Assembly: GCF_021729075.1 (NCBI RefSeq) | Contig: NZ_JAJSAQ010000004.1 | Coordinates: 62,001 to 126,000, forward strand | Direction of reading: 5' to 3' | Length of the DNA: 64,000 nucleotides | Source: Microbulbifer guangxiensis | GTDB taxonomy: Bacteria > Pseudomonadota > Gammaproteobacteria > Pseudomonadales > Cellvibrionaceae | Part shown: in pieces, positions 54,460 through 63,405 of the stretch | Position numbering within the stretch: the first letter of the stretch is position 1 | How the letters are laid out: every line of letters begins with the position of its first letter | Made by a program: the position numbers and the translations under genes | The notes under the pieces: model-generated | What the model saw: the letters and a program-made list of their open reading frames with translations, nothing else | What the model was told of the DNA's origin: nothing | Database searches by the model: none

Positions 54460-55788
54460 TCAGATTGCCAGCTGTTCCTCGCGCTTCTTCTCGTTCTCGA
54501 CGTAAGAAATCCACTGTTCGGCGAATTTCTTCGAGCGCTCATCCTTCAGCGCCTTCTTCAAAGTCTCGAGAGCCTCGTCGTACTGTTTGAGGTTGGCGTG
54601 TGCCATTCCAAGTACGATGTACAGCTGATCCGGGCGTTTCAGGCTGCCCTTGTTCAGAGCGCGCTTTGCCATGGTCACGGCTTGCTCGTTCTTGTCCAGG
54701 TCCAGGTAGATACCGGCCAGACGTGAATAGAGCTCACCCTTGTCCGACAGCTTGGCCGCACCCTCCAGCTCCGGAATTGCTTTCTGCAGTTCCTGAGCCA
54801 TCTGGTAAGCCTGAGCCAGGGTTTCCAGATTCTTGGAGGTACGCTCGATCTTCTTCTCGTCGAGTCCTTTCTTGATGACCTTGGCACCTTTGTACGGCAT
54901 CTCGTTACCCATGAAGAGATAAGCCATGTTCAACAGCTCTTTCTCTTTTTCCAGGGCACCGGCGATATAAGCCGCTTCCATCATGTGCAACTGGTCTTTC
55001 TCGCGCTTCAGCTCACCGTACATGCCGGACAGCTGTTTGTAGTACTCCCCTTTCGGGTAGTGCTTGACCAGTTTTTCCAGGATGTCGGTGACTTTCTTGT
55101 AGTCGTTCTTCTCGAAGTAGAAGTAACGCTGCAAGCCGTACCAGTTCTCCTTCGGCACCTTGCCTTCGGCCTCGTACATGGACACCGCCTTGTTGATGTC
55201 CGCGAGCGCCTTGCCTTCCTGACCGGCCTGGTAGTAGACCTGGCCACGGAGAGCGTAGTCAGCGGCTCCGATGGTGTCCGCGCGGCTGAACCACTGGTTC
55301 AGGTAGTTCAGCGCGTTGCTCCAGTCCTCGGTCACGAAGTACAGCTGGGCGATGGTCTTGAGCGTGTTCAGCTCGACACCCACCGGAATGTTTTCCACAC
55401 CCTGGGCCAGTACTTTCTTGTACGCGTTAATCGCGTCCCGGTACCGCTCCATGCTGTAGTAAACAAAGCCGTAAAAATAGTACATCTGCGCACGTTCATA
55501 CGCGTTGTACTTGTCCGCGCCGGACTCCATCTCCCGCAGCGCCTGCAGGGCCGCTGGCCAGTTCTCGGCGTCGGCCGCTTCCTGCACTGCACCCAGCTTT
55601 TTGAACACGTTTTCCCGCATCGCCGGGACCTTGCGCGTCTCTTCCGCTGCCGCCTGGGCGTACGGGGCGGAGACCCCGAGCGCTTCCAGGACAGTGACAC
55701 TGACCGCGGGAGCCAAGACCAAGGGCAGCGCCACGGACGTTCGCAAGACGAATCTGGAGATTCCCTTCGTCATGGTCGTCAACTTCAT
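54460..55788 (-). CDS. Periplasmic TPR protein of the TonB2-type operon
   Basis: This 442-residue protein has a signal sequence of about 46 residues ending in APYAQAAAEE. It consists largely of TPR repeats, for example AYERAQMYYFYGFVYYSMER, ALRGQVYYQAGQEGKALADI, NLETLAQAYQMAQELQKAIP and QLYIVLGMAHANLKQYDEAL with ETLKKALKDE. Such TPR proteins close the TonB2-type operons of Vibrio, Shewanella and related marine bacteria, where they are thought to assist the TonB complex. It is 12 bp downstream of tonB, in an unbroken series of six genes. Confidence 0.9.
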   Translation of the reverse strand: MKLTTMTKGISRFVLRTSVALPLVLAPAVSVTVLEALGVSAPYAQAAAEETRKVPAMRENVFKKLGAVQEAADAENWPAALQALREMESGADKYNAYERAQMYYFYGFVYYSMERYRDAINAYKKVLAQGVENIPVGVELNTLKTIAQLYFVTEDWSNALNYLNQWFSRADTIGAADYALRGQVYYQAGQEGKALADINKAVSMYEAEGKVPKENWYGLQRYFYFEKNDYKKVTDILEKLVKHYPKGEYYKQLSGMYGELKREKDQLHMMEAAYIAGALEKEKELLNMAYLFMGNEMPYKGAKVIKKGLDEKKIERTSKNLETLAQAYQMAQELQKAIPELEGAAKLSDKGELYSRLAGIYLDLDKNEQAVTMAKRALNKGSLKRPDQLYIVLGMAHANLKQYDEALETLKKALKDERSKKFAEQWISYVENEKKREEQLAI

Positions 55789-55799
55789 ATGCTTCCCCT

Positions 55800-56423
55800 T
55801 TAGTTCTGGGCCAGGTTAAAGCTGATCTTGGTCTTCACTCCGGGGACCTCGATCGGCTCACCGTCGACCACCCGCGGCTTGTACTTGTACTTCAGTGCAG
55901 ACTTGATTGCCGCGCTGTTGAAGATGGTGGTGGGGCGACCGTCACTGGTGAAGGCCTCCACGACCCGCGCATCACGTACAGAGCCGTTCTTGGTTACTGT
56001 GTACTCGACGATGGCGTAACCCTCGATACCACGCTGCAGTGCGCGACGCGGGTACTGCGGAGCCACCTTCACGATGGGCAGGTAATCACCCTCGCTGGCG
56101 AAGCCGCCGATACCACCAACCTGTACCGAGGCAGAAGCACGCGGTGCAGACATATTGATGGAATCATCCAGGTTCGGATCGTCGAACTCAGGTTCCGGCA
56201 TTTCGGGGGGCGGCTGCTCCGGCTCCTCCGGCTTGTCCGGCTTACTGGTGTCGTACTGGGTTTCGATCTTCTGCTCAGGCATCACGACGTCGGCAACCTT
56301 GATCTGCTCCTCCTCTTCGGGAGCGCCGAGGTTGGCCTCGATCAGCGCATGCATGGTGAAGATCAGGGCAAAGGTGGTGGCGACTGCCAGTACACCCGCC
56401 CCTAATAATCTTACCGGGTTCAT
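55800..56423 (-). CDS. tonB: Energy transducer TonB (operon copy)
   Basis: This 207-residue protein is short and of the TonB2 kind. The anchor is LLGAGVLAVATTFALIFTMH (about residues 5-24), followed by an acidic and proline-rich linker (KPDKPEEPEQPPPEMPEPEF). The C-terminal domain has VKVAPQYPRRALQRGIEGYA, EAFTSDGRPTTIFNSAAIK and LKYKYKPRVVDGEPIEVPG. It transmits proton-motive force from ExbB/ExbD to outer-membrane receptors, possibly the sugar receptor at 474-3272. It starts 5 bp after the exbD stop. Confidence 0.95.
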   Translation of the reverse strand: MNPVRLLGAGVLAVATTFALIFTMHALIEANLGAPEEEEQIKVADVVMPEQKIETQYDTSKPDKPEEPEQPPPEMPEPEFDDPNLDDSINMSAPRASASVQVGGIGGFASEGDYLPIVKVAPQYPRRALQRGIEGYAIVEYTVTKNGSVRDARVVEAFTSDGRPTTIFNSAAIKSALKYKYKPRVVDGEPIEVPGVKTKISFNLAQN

Positions 56424-56428
56424 AGCTG

Positions 56429-56830
56429 TTAACTCTTTTCTGTCGCGACCGAAACTTTCTCGATACCGATTCTCCTGGCAGCATCTGCAATCAGGGCAAC
56501 CTTCTCGATACTCGCTTTCTTATCAGGCTGAATTACCAACCAACCCTTGGGGTTTTCGGCATAGAGACGCTCGAGGGTAACTTTTACCAGTCGATCGTCC
56601 ACCTGCTCCTTGGCAATCCAGATTTCGTCGTTTTCGTTAATCGCTACCAGAATAGAGGCGGCTTTGAGTTCAGCGGTTGTCGCTTCCGGCTTCAACACGT
56701 CGACGCCCGGCTCCTTGATAAAGGTCGCGGTGACGATAAAGAAGATCAGCATGATGAACACCACGTCCAGCATGGGCGTGAGGTCAATTGCTCCAGCTTC
56801 TTCTTCTGCCGTTTTTTGTCTCTTGCTCAT
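56429..56830 (-). CDS. exbD: Biopolymer transport protein ExbD
   Basis: This 133-residue protein has one membrane helix (LTPMLDVVFIMLIFFIVTAT, about 18-37) containing the proton-relay aspartate in TPMLDVVFIMLIFF. The periplasmic domain has LKPEATTAELKAASILVAIN and VIQPDKKASIEKVALIADAA. It forms the proton channel with ExbB. A 126-bp gap to exbB contains the palindrome GCGGGGCCCCGC (56868-56879), which could affect message stability between the two genes. Confidence 0.95.
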   Translation of the reverse strand: MSKRQKTAEEEAGAIDLTPMLDVVFIMLIFFIVTATFIKEPGVDVLKPEATTAELKAASILVAINENDEIWIAKEQVDDRLVKVTLERLYAENPKGWLVIQPDKKASIEKVALIADAARRIGIEKVSVATEKS

Positions 56831-56956
56831 AGCAACTCTCTTAGCGAACTTCCTCGACGGAGCCCCTGCGGGGCCCCGCGAGAGTTTCTGGCTTGGCTAA
56901 ACCTTCACAGCAAATAAGCTTGCGCCTCGGCCTGGCTCATTGCCTTATGCGGTGCC

Positions 56957-57484
56957 TTAGTGATCCATCGTCAGATGGTCTTCCAGCAGCTGGGTTTCAC
57001 GCTCCGCTTTACGCTGGAGGTAGGTGTTGGCAAACACGCCAGACAGTGCGGTCACCATGCCCGCCATTGTCGGGATGGTGGCCATGGATACACCACTGGC
57101 CATCTGTTTGGCATCACCACCACCGGTGATCGCGAGAACTTCGAACACGTTGATCATGCCCCAGACCGTACCCAGGAGCCCGAACAGGGGCGCCAGAGCA
57201 ACACAGGCCTGAATCATGTCCATATTGTCCTGAATCTTCTCGGATACCCGGGAGATCAGCGCGAAGCGGATCTGGTGCGCACCCCAGGATTTGCGCTCGG
57301 GGCGCTCCTCCCACTGGTCCAGTGCACCCTGCACATCGGACTTCAAGCTCTTGTTGAAGTAAAAGATGCGCTCAAAGATCAGCGTCCACATAAAGAAGGT
57401 CAGGCCGGCGATCAGAAGCAGTACTGGCCCGCCCGACGCCATAAAGGCGTTGACGGCGGCCCATGCGTCAATCAATGCGTGCAT
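56957..57484 (-). CDS. exbB: MotA/TolQ/ExbB proton-channel protein, ExbB2-like
   Basis: This 175-residue inner-membrane protein starts with GAGGAGG upstream of ATG 57484. Three hydrophobic helices are visible: ASGGPVLLLIAGLTFFMWTL, CVALAPLFGLLGTVWGMINV and ATIPTMAGMVTALSGVFANT. The middle one has the conserved GLLGTVxGM motif of ExbB/TolQ. Short length is typical of ExbB2 proteins, where TtpC supplies a longer relative. It is 14 bp downstream of ttpC. Confidence 0.94.
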   Translation of the reverse strand: MHALIDAWAAVNAFMASGGPVLLLIAGLTFFMWTLIFERIFYFNKSLKSDVQGALDQWEERPERKSWGAHQIRFALISRVSEKIQDNMDMIQACVALAPLFGLLGTVWGMINVFEVLAITGGGDAKQMASGVSMATIPTMAGMVTALSGVFANTYLQRKAERETQLLEDHLTMDH

Positions 57485-57498
57485 GTTGCCGCCTCCTC

Positions 57499-58881
57499 TT
57501 ATTTACGCTCGGCGTTTTCCGCCACGATACCGGCACTCTGCTCTTCCAGGATGTGCAGGATACGCTTGGCGCGGCCGTTGACGATGGTGTGCATCAGCAC
57601 AGTCGGGATGGCCACACACAGACCCAGTACGGTGGTTACCAGAGCGGAGGAAATACCGCCGGCCATCGCTTTCGGGTCACCAGCACCGAAGATGGTGATC
57701 GCCTGGAAGGTGATGATCATACCGGTAACGGTACCCAGCAGACCCAGCAGCGGGGCGACCATGGCAATGATCTTCAGCAGGTTCAGACCGGACTCGATCT
57801 CCGGACGCTCCTTCAGGACAGCCTCTTCCATCTTAAGCTCGAGGGTTTCACCGTCCACACCCTTGTTCTCTTCAGCAACGGCCAGAACACGACCCAGCGG
57901 GTTGTTGGTGTTCGGGGTCTCGGAGCGAAGCTGGGCGTTTACGCGGCTGTTCACACCGGACAGCACGATCAGGCGCCAGATGGCCAGCAGCATGGCAATC
58001 GCACCAACACCGGTAATGATGTAGCCGACGATGCCACCCTGGTGCCAGCGCTCAACGAGGCTCGGGCTGTTGATCATGGCCTTCAGCAGGGAACCGCCGG
58101 TCGGGCCAGTCGGGTCAACACCGAATGCGCTGAAGCCGGAGGTGGCGTTCTGCAGGTCTTCAGCCATGGACAGGTACTTGCCGTCGGGCTGGCGAATCAG
58201 CTCGGCCATCTTGTTGGCGTCGGTCATTTCCAGGTACTTGCCGTTGGAAACCAGGTTGAAGTTACCTACACGGACAACTTCCTGCTCTACCTGCTCACCA
58301 TCGGGCTTGATGACGGTACCGCTGAACTTGACGACCTTGCCAGACTCAACGATTTCACGCTGCATTTCGAACCACAGACGCTCGATCTCTGCGATGGTCG
58401 GCAGTTTGGTCTGGGAGTTCATCTTGTCGATCAGGGTGTCGAGGAACTCGGTACGACCCTGATACTGCGCGGAAACGATGGAAGACTCCATGTTGGCACG
58501 CAGGTCACCAGCGGTAGAGGTCATGTGACCAAACAGCTCTTTCAGGGAGCCCATACGCTCGTCCAGCTGCTCGCGCTTGTTCTGAACCTCGACTTCCTGC
58601 TCCTGGTACTTGGCTTCCAGGCGCGCGGAACGCTCTTCTTCAGCAGTGCGGGTTTGCTTGGCCTGGTTCAGCAGGGACTGCTGATTGGCCTTCTGGCGAC
58701 GGAACTCTGCTTCGCGCTTTTTGTGCTCGGCAGACTCGGCAATCTTGGATTGCTGAACCATTTTCAGCAGCTGATCCAGGGACTTGGCTTCGTCCTGGGC
58801 CATGGCAGTGCTGCTAATCAGACCAGCCGCCACGACTGCGGCCGTCATAGATACTAGGCGTTTGGCGAAATTGGTTTTCAT
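57499..58881 (-). CDS. ttpC: TtpC-like MotA/TolQ/ExbB family protein with N-terminal coiled coil
   Basis: This 460-residue protein has a signal peptide (to about residue 28, STAMAQDEA). A long charged coiled coil (about 35-115) is rich in K, E, Q and R, for example KKREAEFRRQKANQQSLLNQ. A periplasmic middle region follows, and the C-terminal ExbB domain has QGGIVGYIITGVGAIAMLLA and IAMVAPLLGLLGTVTGMIIT. In Vibrio the equivalent TtpC is needed for TonB2 function. Its ATG overlaps the stop of the DUF3450 gene by 4 bp. Confidence 0.92.
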   Translation of the reverse strand: MKTNFAKRLVSMTAAVVAAGLISSTAMAQDEAKSLDQLLKMVQQSKIAESAEHKKREAEFRRQKANQQSLLNQAKQTRTAEEERSARLEAKYQEQEVEVQNKREQLDERMGSLKELFGHMTSTAGDLRANMESSIVSAQYQGRTEFLDTLIDKMNSQTKLPTIAEIERLWFEMQREIVESGKVVKFSGTVIKPDGEQVEQEVVRVGNFNLVSNGKYLEMTDANKMAELIRQPDGKYLSMAEDLQNATSGFSAFGVDPTGPTGGSLLKAMINSPSLVERWHQGGIVGYIITGVGAIAMLLAIWRLIVLSGVNSRVNAQLRSETPNTNNPLGRVLAVAEENKGVDGETLELKMEEAVLKERPEIESGLNLLKIIAMVAPLLGLLGTVTGMIITFQAITIFGAGDPKAMAGGISSALVTTVLGLCVAIPTVLMHTIVNGRAKRILHILEEQSAGIVAENAERK

Positions 58882-59660
58882 TGCGCAGCCTCCGGAGCGT
58901 GGATCGGCATGGTCATGATGTCTTGGGTAGCCTGCTTGCGGGCAATCTTCAGGCCATTCTGGATAGCGCGGCGGTAGTCGCCAGCGTCGATCTCAACCCA
59001 AGCCTTCTGCTCTTTGTCGTAGGCCAGAGAAACCTTGGAATCGGTGGTCTGGGCAACCAGGGCAATACGGCCGATCTGCAGTACGTTAACTTCGCGGTCC
59101 TGGCCATTCACTACCAGGGTGTCGCCGTAGCTGTCGATCTTACGCGCGTATTCGGCTTCGAAGTTGTACAGTTCCAGCACCTGACGGAATTTCTCCGCAA
59201 CAGTGATATCGGAACGGTCCATATTGTTCTTCACGCCCTGCAGGTTCGCCATGCGCTCTTCCAGCTTGAACGGTGCGTCCAGCTTGATGAACTGCTCCAG
59301 GCCTTCCAGCATGCGCAGGATCAGCGGCTGAATCTGGCGCTCGATGACGGTGACGTTTTCGATGGACTCATCCAGGTCCTTGATCACGGCGAGCTGGTTG
59401 GCCAGCTGCTTTTCGAGCTGACGGTTGTAGACACGCAGACCGTCAATCTCCTTGTTCACCACCTTGAAGTCCTGCAGCAGGCTGGTGGTTTCTTCGGCGA
59501 TCTTGTCGATGCGCTTTTGGGACGCCTGAGCGGCAGCAGTTTTCTGCTGGCCGACAGCCAGGACGTTATCGAGTGTATCCGCAGTGGCTACGCTGCCATA
59601 GAGTGCGCCGGCAGACAGCGCAGTGGTCAGCGCCACAGCCATGAATCGCTTGGTTTTCAT
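58878..59660 (-). CDS. DUF3450 protein, first gene of the TonB2-type operon
   Basis: This protein has 260 residues from ATG 59660, with GGGGGT upstream; the frame extends upstream without conservation. A signal peptide of about 28 residues (ALTTALSAGALYGSVATA) is followed by a helical, coiled-coil-like stretch (QKTAAAQASQKRIDKIAEET and EIDGLRVYNRQLEKQLANQL), with LRMLEGLEQFIKLDAPFKLE after it. The protein is periplasmic. DUF3450 genes consistently lead ttpC-exbB-exbD-tonB operons, and a helper role for the transducer is presumed. The promoter at 59760-59787 serves the operon. Confidence 0.92.
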   Translation of the reverse strand: MKTKRFMAVALTTALSAGALYGSVATADTLDNVLAVGQQKTAAAQASQKRIDKIAEETTSLLQDFKVVNKEIDGLRVYNRQLEKQLANQLAVIKDLDESIENVTVIERQIQPLILRMLEGLEQFIKLDAPFKLEERMANLQGVKNNMDRSDITVAEKFRQVLELYNFEAEYARKIDSYGDTLVVNGQDREVNVLQIGRIALVAQTTDSKVSLAYDKEQKAWVEIDAGDYRRAIQNGLKIARKQATQDIMTMPIHAPEAAQ

Positions 59661-59759
59661 TAGACCCCCCAGTGGGTTCAATATTTCACAACATGGTCGC
59701 GATGGTTTAGCTGCCACAACGCGGTTGGATTTTGGTTTGAAGACAGCTAAGAGCCGCAC

Positions 59760-59787
59760 ATTGTAAACAGCCGATTTGATTATTCAA
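59760..59787 (-). promoter_or_regulatory. Probable sigma70 promoter of the DUF3450-TonB operon
   Basis: On the minus strand, -35 TTGAAT (59787-59782), a 16-base spacer and -10 TACAAT (59765-59760) lie about 100 bp before the DUF3450 start. Confidence 0.55.
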
Positions 59788-59933
59788 ATGCCGATTGACA
59801 GTCTCGGCCCGCATGGGTAGCAAGGTAACACCCGGGTAACAAATCCGAGTCGCATGCACACAAATGCGGCGGCGCAAATTGTACGAGCAATCACGTAAAC
59901 TAACAGAGCGATCAATTATTGATCAAGTCGAAT

Positions 59934-60446
59934 TTATTTTGACCTGTCGTACTGGACTAAGCAGTAGTTATATTCATCCCTGTCCGACGCCGGGTAACAA
60001 TCCCGACCGGTTTCTGACCAGCCATTCGCAAATTCCGGGAAAAAGGCATCGCCCTCCACCTGCGCCTCCACTTCCGTGATGTAGAGACGGCGCGCCATCG
60101 GAAGCGCCTGGCGGTAGATCTCTGCTCCACCAATCACCATCACCTCTTCTGCGCCGCTGTCGGCAGCCGACTGACGAGCCACCACCAGCGCCTCTTCGAG
60201 ACTGGAGACCGCAGTCACACCCTCTGCCCGCCATTCGGGATTGCGGGTGATGACAATATTGGTGCGGCCGGGCAGCGGTCGACCGATGGACTCAAAGGTT
60301 TTGCGCCCCATGATGACGGGCTTCGACATAGTCACCCGCTTGAAGAACTTCAGGTCGCCGGAAATCCGCCAGGGCAGGGTGTTGTCGCGGCCGATGGTCC
60401 GGTTTTGCGCCATGGCCGCGATCATCGCAATGGGTACTTCCTTCAT
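59934..60446 (-). CDS. folA: Dihydrofolate reductase
   Basis: This 170-residue cytosolic enzyme reduces dihydrofolate with NADPH. IAAMAQNRTIGRDNTLPWRI contains the substrate loop and LPW motif, and SGDLKFFKRVTM follows. VIMGRKTFESIGRPLPGRTN is the NADPH/helix C motif, and VMVIGGAEIYRQALPMARRL has the conserved GG dipeptide. It begins one base after the thyA stop. Together they form the thymidylate cycle pair, because ThyA produces the dihydrofolate that FolA recycles. Shortly after the stop lies a perfect palindrome GATCAATTATTGATC (59910-59924) of unknown role. Confidence 0.97.
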   Translation of the reverse strand: MKEVPIAMIAAMAQNRTIGRDNTLPWRISGDLKFFKRVTMSKPVIMGRKTFESIGRPLPGRTNIVITRNPEWRAEGVTAVSSLEEALVVARQSAADSGAEEVMVIGGAEIYRQALPMARRLYITEVEAQVEGDAFFPEFANGWSETGRDCYPASDRDEYNYCLVQYDRSK

Positions 60447-61280
60447 TTATATCGCCACCGGTGCGGGAATATGGGGATGGGCCTCATAGCCTCTCAGCTC
60501 AAAATCCTCGAAGCGGAACGCGAACAGATCGGTCACATCCGGGTTGAGGTGCATCTGCGGCAGGGGCAGCGGCTCCCGCGACAGCTGCTCCTCTACCTGC
60601 TCCAGGTGATTCAGGTACAGGTGGGCATCGCCGAAGGTGTGGATGAACTCACCCGGCTGCAGGCCGCAGACCTGGGCCAGCATCAGGGTCAGCAGGCTGT
60701 AAGAGGCGATATTGAACGGCACGCCGAGGAAAATATCGGCGCTGCGCTGGTAGAGCTGGCAGGACAACTTGCCGTCCGCCACATAGAACTGGAACAGCGC
60801 GTGACACGGTGCCAGCGCCATGCGCCCGGCTGCGGCGTTCTCTGCCGGGGAGACACCCTCATCCGGCAGGTCGGCAGGGTTCCAGGCGCTGACAATCAGG
60901 CGACGGGAATCCGGCCGGCTTTTCAGCTGTTCCACCAGCTCCGCTATCTGGTCAATCTGGCGACCGTCCGCGGTGGGCCAGGAGCGCCACTGGTGGCCGT
61001 AGACGGGGCCCAGATCACCACTCTCGGTGGCCCACCCGTCCCAGATCCGCACCCCGTGCTCCTTGAGGTAACCGATATTGGTATCCCCTTTCAGGAACCA
61101 CAGCAGTTCGTGAATGATCGAGCGCAGGTGCAGTTTCTTGGTGGTCACCAGGGGGAACCCCTCGGCCAGGTCAAATCGCATCTGGTAACCGAAAACACTC
61201 AGCGTGCCGGTGCCTGTGCGGTCGCTCTTGCGGGTGCCGTTGTCGCGCACGTGGCGCATGAGATCGAGATACTGCTTCAT
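60447..61280 (-). CDS. thyA: Thymidylate synthase
   Basis: This 277-residue enzyme methylates dUMP to dTMP with methylene-tetrahydrofolate. The N-terminal [20 protein letters not shown] and [18 protein letters not shown], the catalytic cysteine in [17 protein letters not shown] (about residue 159), and [20 protein letters not shown] are all present. Length is slightly above E. coli ThyA (264). It is the middle gene of lgt-thyA-folA, 3 bp after lgt. Confidence 0.98.
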   Translation of the reverse strand: MKQYLDLMRHVRDNGTRKSDRTGTGTLSVFGYQMRFDLAEGFPLVTTKKLHLRSIIHELLWFLKGDTNIGYLKEHGVRIWDGWATESGDLGPVYGHQWRSWPTADGRQIDQIAELVEQLKSRPDSRRLIVSAWNPADLPDEGVSPAENAAAGRMALAPCHALFQFYVADGKLSCQLYQRSADIFLGVPFNIASYSLLTLMLAQVCGLQPGEFIHTFGDAHLYLNHLEQVEEQLSREPLPLPQMHLNPDVTDLFAFRFEDFELRGYEAHPHIPAPVAI

Positions 61281-61283
61281 CTA

Positions 61284-62120
61284 TCAGGCTCCACTCTTGG
61301 CTTCACTGGACTTGGCCTCACTGCGCCCCTCGGGCAGGGGCTGGGTGCGGTAACTCCACACCAGCAGGATGATGCCGGCGGCAATCATCGGCAGGCTCAG
61401 CAACTGCCCCCGGGTCATCCAGCCAAACAGGTCGAAGCCGATGTGACCGTCCGGTTCGCGCACAAACTCCACCAGGAAGCGGAAAATGCCATAAAGAAGG
61501 ACGAACAGGCCACCCACCGCCAGCCGCGGTCGCGGCTTGCTGGAAAACCACCACAGCGCCGCAAACAGCACCAGGCCTTCGAGAAATGCCTGGTACAGCT
61601 GGGAGGGGTGGCGCGCCAGCTGCTCCGGGTCCCGGGGGAACACCATGCCCCAGGGCGCATCGGTGGGACGGCCCCAGAGCTCCTGACCAATGAAATTCCC
61701 AAGCCGGCCGAGTCCCAGCCCGATCGGCACCAGCGGGGCGACAAAATCGATCAGTGCAGGGAAGGTGGTGCCGATCTTGCGCGCATAGATGGCCGCAGCC
61801 ACCATCACACCGATCAGGCCACCATGGAAACTCATGCCCCCCTCCCAGACACGTACCAGAGACAGTGGATCGGCCACCAGCTGCGGGAAGTTGTAGAAGA
61901 ACATGTAACCGAGCCGCCCACCGATCACCACACCGAGGGCACAGTAGAGGATCAGGTCCTCCACCTCGGATTTGATCACCGGCGACCAGGACTTGCGGCT
62001 GCGGCGCAGTGCCAGCCACCAGGCGGCGATAAAGCCGCCCAGGTACATCAGGCCATACCAGTGCACCTCGAGCGGGCCGATGGCAATGGCGACGGGATCA
62101 ATCTGCGGGTAGGGAATCAT
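61284..62120 (-). CDS. lgt: Prolipoprotein diacylglyceryl transferase
   Basis: This protein has 278 residues from ATG 62120, giving the usual [20 protein letters not shown]. It is an integral inner-membrane enzyme that adds diacylglycerol to the lipobox cysteine of prolipoproteins. About seven hydrophobic helices are seen. The essential HGGLIGVM (about residues 103-110) and the Lgt signature [17 protein letters not shown] are intact. The many lipoproteins encoded in this window (three between 16.1 and 20.5 kb) are among its expected substrates. The Lgt-ThyA order is conserved in gammaproteobacteria. Confidence 0.97.
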   Translation of the reverse strand: MIPYPQIDPVAIAIGPLEVHWYGLMYLGGFIAAWWLALRRSRKSWSPVIKSEVEDLILYCALGVVIGGRLGYMFFYNFPQLVADPLSLVRVWEGGMSFHGGLIGVMVAAAIYARKIGTTFPALIDFVAPLVPIGLGLGRLGNFIGQELWGRPTDAPWGMVFPRDPEQLARHPSQLYQAFLEGLVLFAALWWFSSKPRPRLAVGGLFVLLYGIFRFLVEFVREPDGHIGFDLFGWMTRGQLLSLPMIAAGIILLVWSYRTQPLPEGRSEAKSSEAKSGA

Positions 62121-62251
62121 CAGCTCTTTACTATTTTTGGCGTCGAAGACAAGGCGCAAATCTTACCAGAAGCCCGACAGCGCCGGGTAATGGCCTCACC
62201 CCCGTGCGCGCAACTATCATTCCGGTTCCGGAGCGGAAACCGTGATCGTCT

Positions 62252-63073
62252 ATGTGCCTGCTGCTGTTCGCCTACCACTGCCACCCGAACTATCCGCTGC
62301 TGATGCTGGCCAACCGCGATGAGTTTTATCATCGCCCGACCGAGCCGGCACAAGCCTGGCCCGGCGCCCCCATGGTGGCCGGCCGGGACCTCGAGGGCGG
62401 CGGTACCTGGGCGGGGATCGCCCCCGGGCGGGTCGCGGCAGTCACCAACATCCGCGAGCCCCAGATCCCGAGCCCGCCGGCCCCACTGTCCCGGGGGGAT
62501 ATCCCCAGGGATTTCCTCCAGGGGCAATCCAGCCCGCTGGACTTCGCCCTGTCACTCGATGGGGATCGCTATCGCGGTTTCAACACTCTGCTGTTCCGCC
62601 TGGGTGCGACGGACGAACTGGTCTGCGCGGGCAACCGCCACCAGCCCTTCCGCTTCGCACCGGGCGTTCATGGCATCTCAAACGGCGCGCCCGATGCGCC
62701 CTGGCCCAAAGTTGAGCGTGGACGCACCGCCCTGGCGGAGCTCCTCAACGGCATGGCCGCTGACCTCAGGGAAGACCACTTCGTCGACCGCGCCCTGACG
62801 CTGCTCCGGGACCAAGAGCCCGCCCGCCCGGAGGAGCTGCCCCATACCGGGGTAGGCCCGGAACTGGAAAAGGCCCTGTCGCCAATCTTCGTGCGCATCG
62901 AACAGGGGAATTTTCCCGGCAGTATCGCCGCCGCGGCCCCGGGCCCCTATGGTACCCGTGCCAGCACCGTGATCGCCGTCCACCGCGACGGCACCACCCA
63001 GCTGTGGGAGCAGGGCTACCGGGCGGGCAGGCCGGCCGGCCAGGTGCGCCAGTTCACGCTCTCCCCGCCCTGA
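62252..63073 (+). CDS. NRDE/TANGO2-family protein
   Basis: This 273-residue protein starts MCLLLFAYHCHPNYPLLMLA, with the second-position Cys typical of the family, followed by the eponymous NRDE (ANRDEFYHRPTEPA). GRDLEGGGTWAGIAPGRVAA and VTNIREP, HGISNGAPDAPWPKVERGR and TRASTVIAVHRDG complete the pattern of TANGO2-like NRDE proteins, which share an N-terminal-nucleophile hydrolase-like layout. The biochemical role is unresolved; heme or lipid handling has been proposed for eukaryotic relatives. It is divergent from lgt, with 131 bp between starts. Confidence 0.92.
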   Translation: MCLLLFAYHCHPNYPLLMLANRDEFYHRPTEPAQAWPGAPMVAGRDLEGGGTWAGIAPGRVAAVTNIREPQIPSPPAPLSRGDIPRDFLQGQSSPLDFALSLDGDRYRGFNTLLFRLGATDELVCAGNRHQPFRFAPGVHGISNGAPDAPWPKVERGRTALAELLNGMAADLREDHFVDRALTLLRDQEPARPEELPHTGVGPELEKALSPIFVRIEQGNFPGSIAAAAPGPYGTRASTVIAVHRDGTTQLWEQGYRAGRPAGQVRQFTLSPP

Positions 63074-63405
63074 GACTCCCTCCGACCATACGCAGCCACT
63101 ATCCCTGACCAGCACTGCGTGGTCAGTCTCCCCACTGACGTAGGGTGGTGCTGATGGGGTGCCAAGCAAATTTTGCATTTGTTGCCATACTTACTTTCAC
63201 GGGGTCAGTTTGGTTGAGTTTCGTGCCGCCAACCGGGCCCCGAAAAGGAAAGTCGCGCGGGACGCATGACAATGGCGAGCCGTCGATAGTATTCGACGAA
63301 CAACAGGACCGGCTCGCCGCAGGTTGGGAAGGTATAAACGATCTGGCGCCCGGCTACTCATCAAAACAGATAAGCAGACGGGCCCTGCAGCATCGCTGAG
63401 GTACC
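63074..63405. other. 332-bp intergenic region upstream of the L,D-transpeptidase gene
   Basis: No gene is convincing. An open frame of 84 codons (63145-63399, plus) lacks recognisable protein features. An AT-richer patch at about 63160-63220 is promoter-like without clear hexamers. A nested inverted repeat is visible: GGCGAGCC (63274-63281) with GGCTCGCC (63311-63318), enclosing GTCGA/TCGAC (63282-63297). Confidence 0.5.

Noticed and set aside
63145..63399. An 84-codon plus-strand frame before the L,D-transpeptidase gene
   Set aside because: It has no ribosome site of note, composition changes sharply along it, it crosses an inverted repeat, and nothing in the product resembles a known protein.
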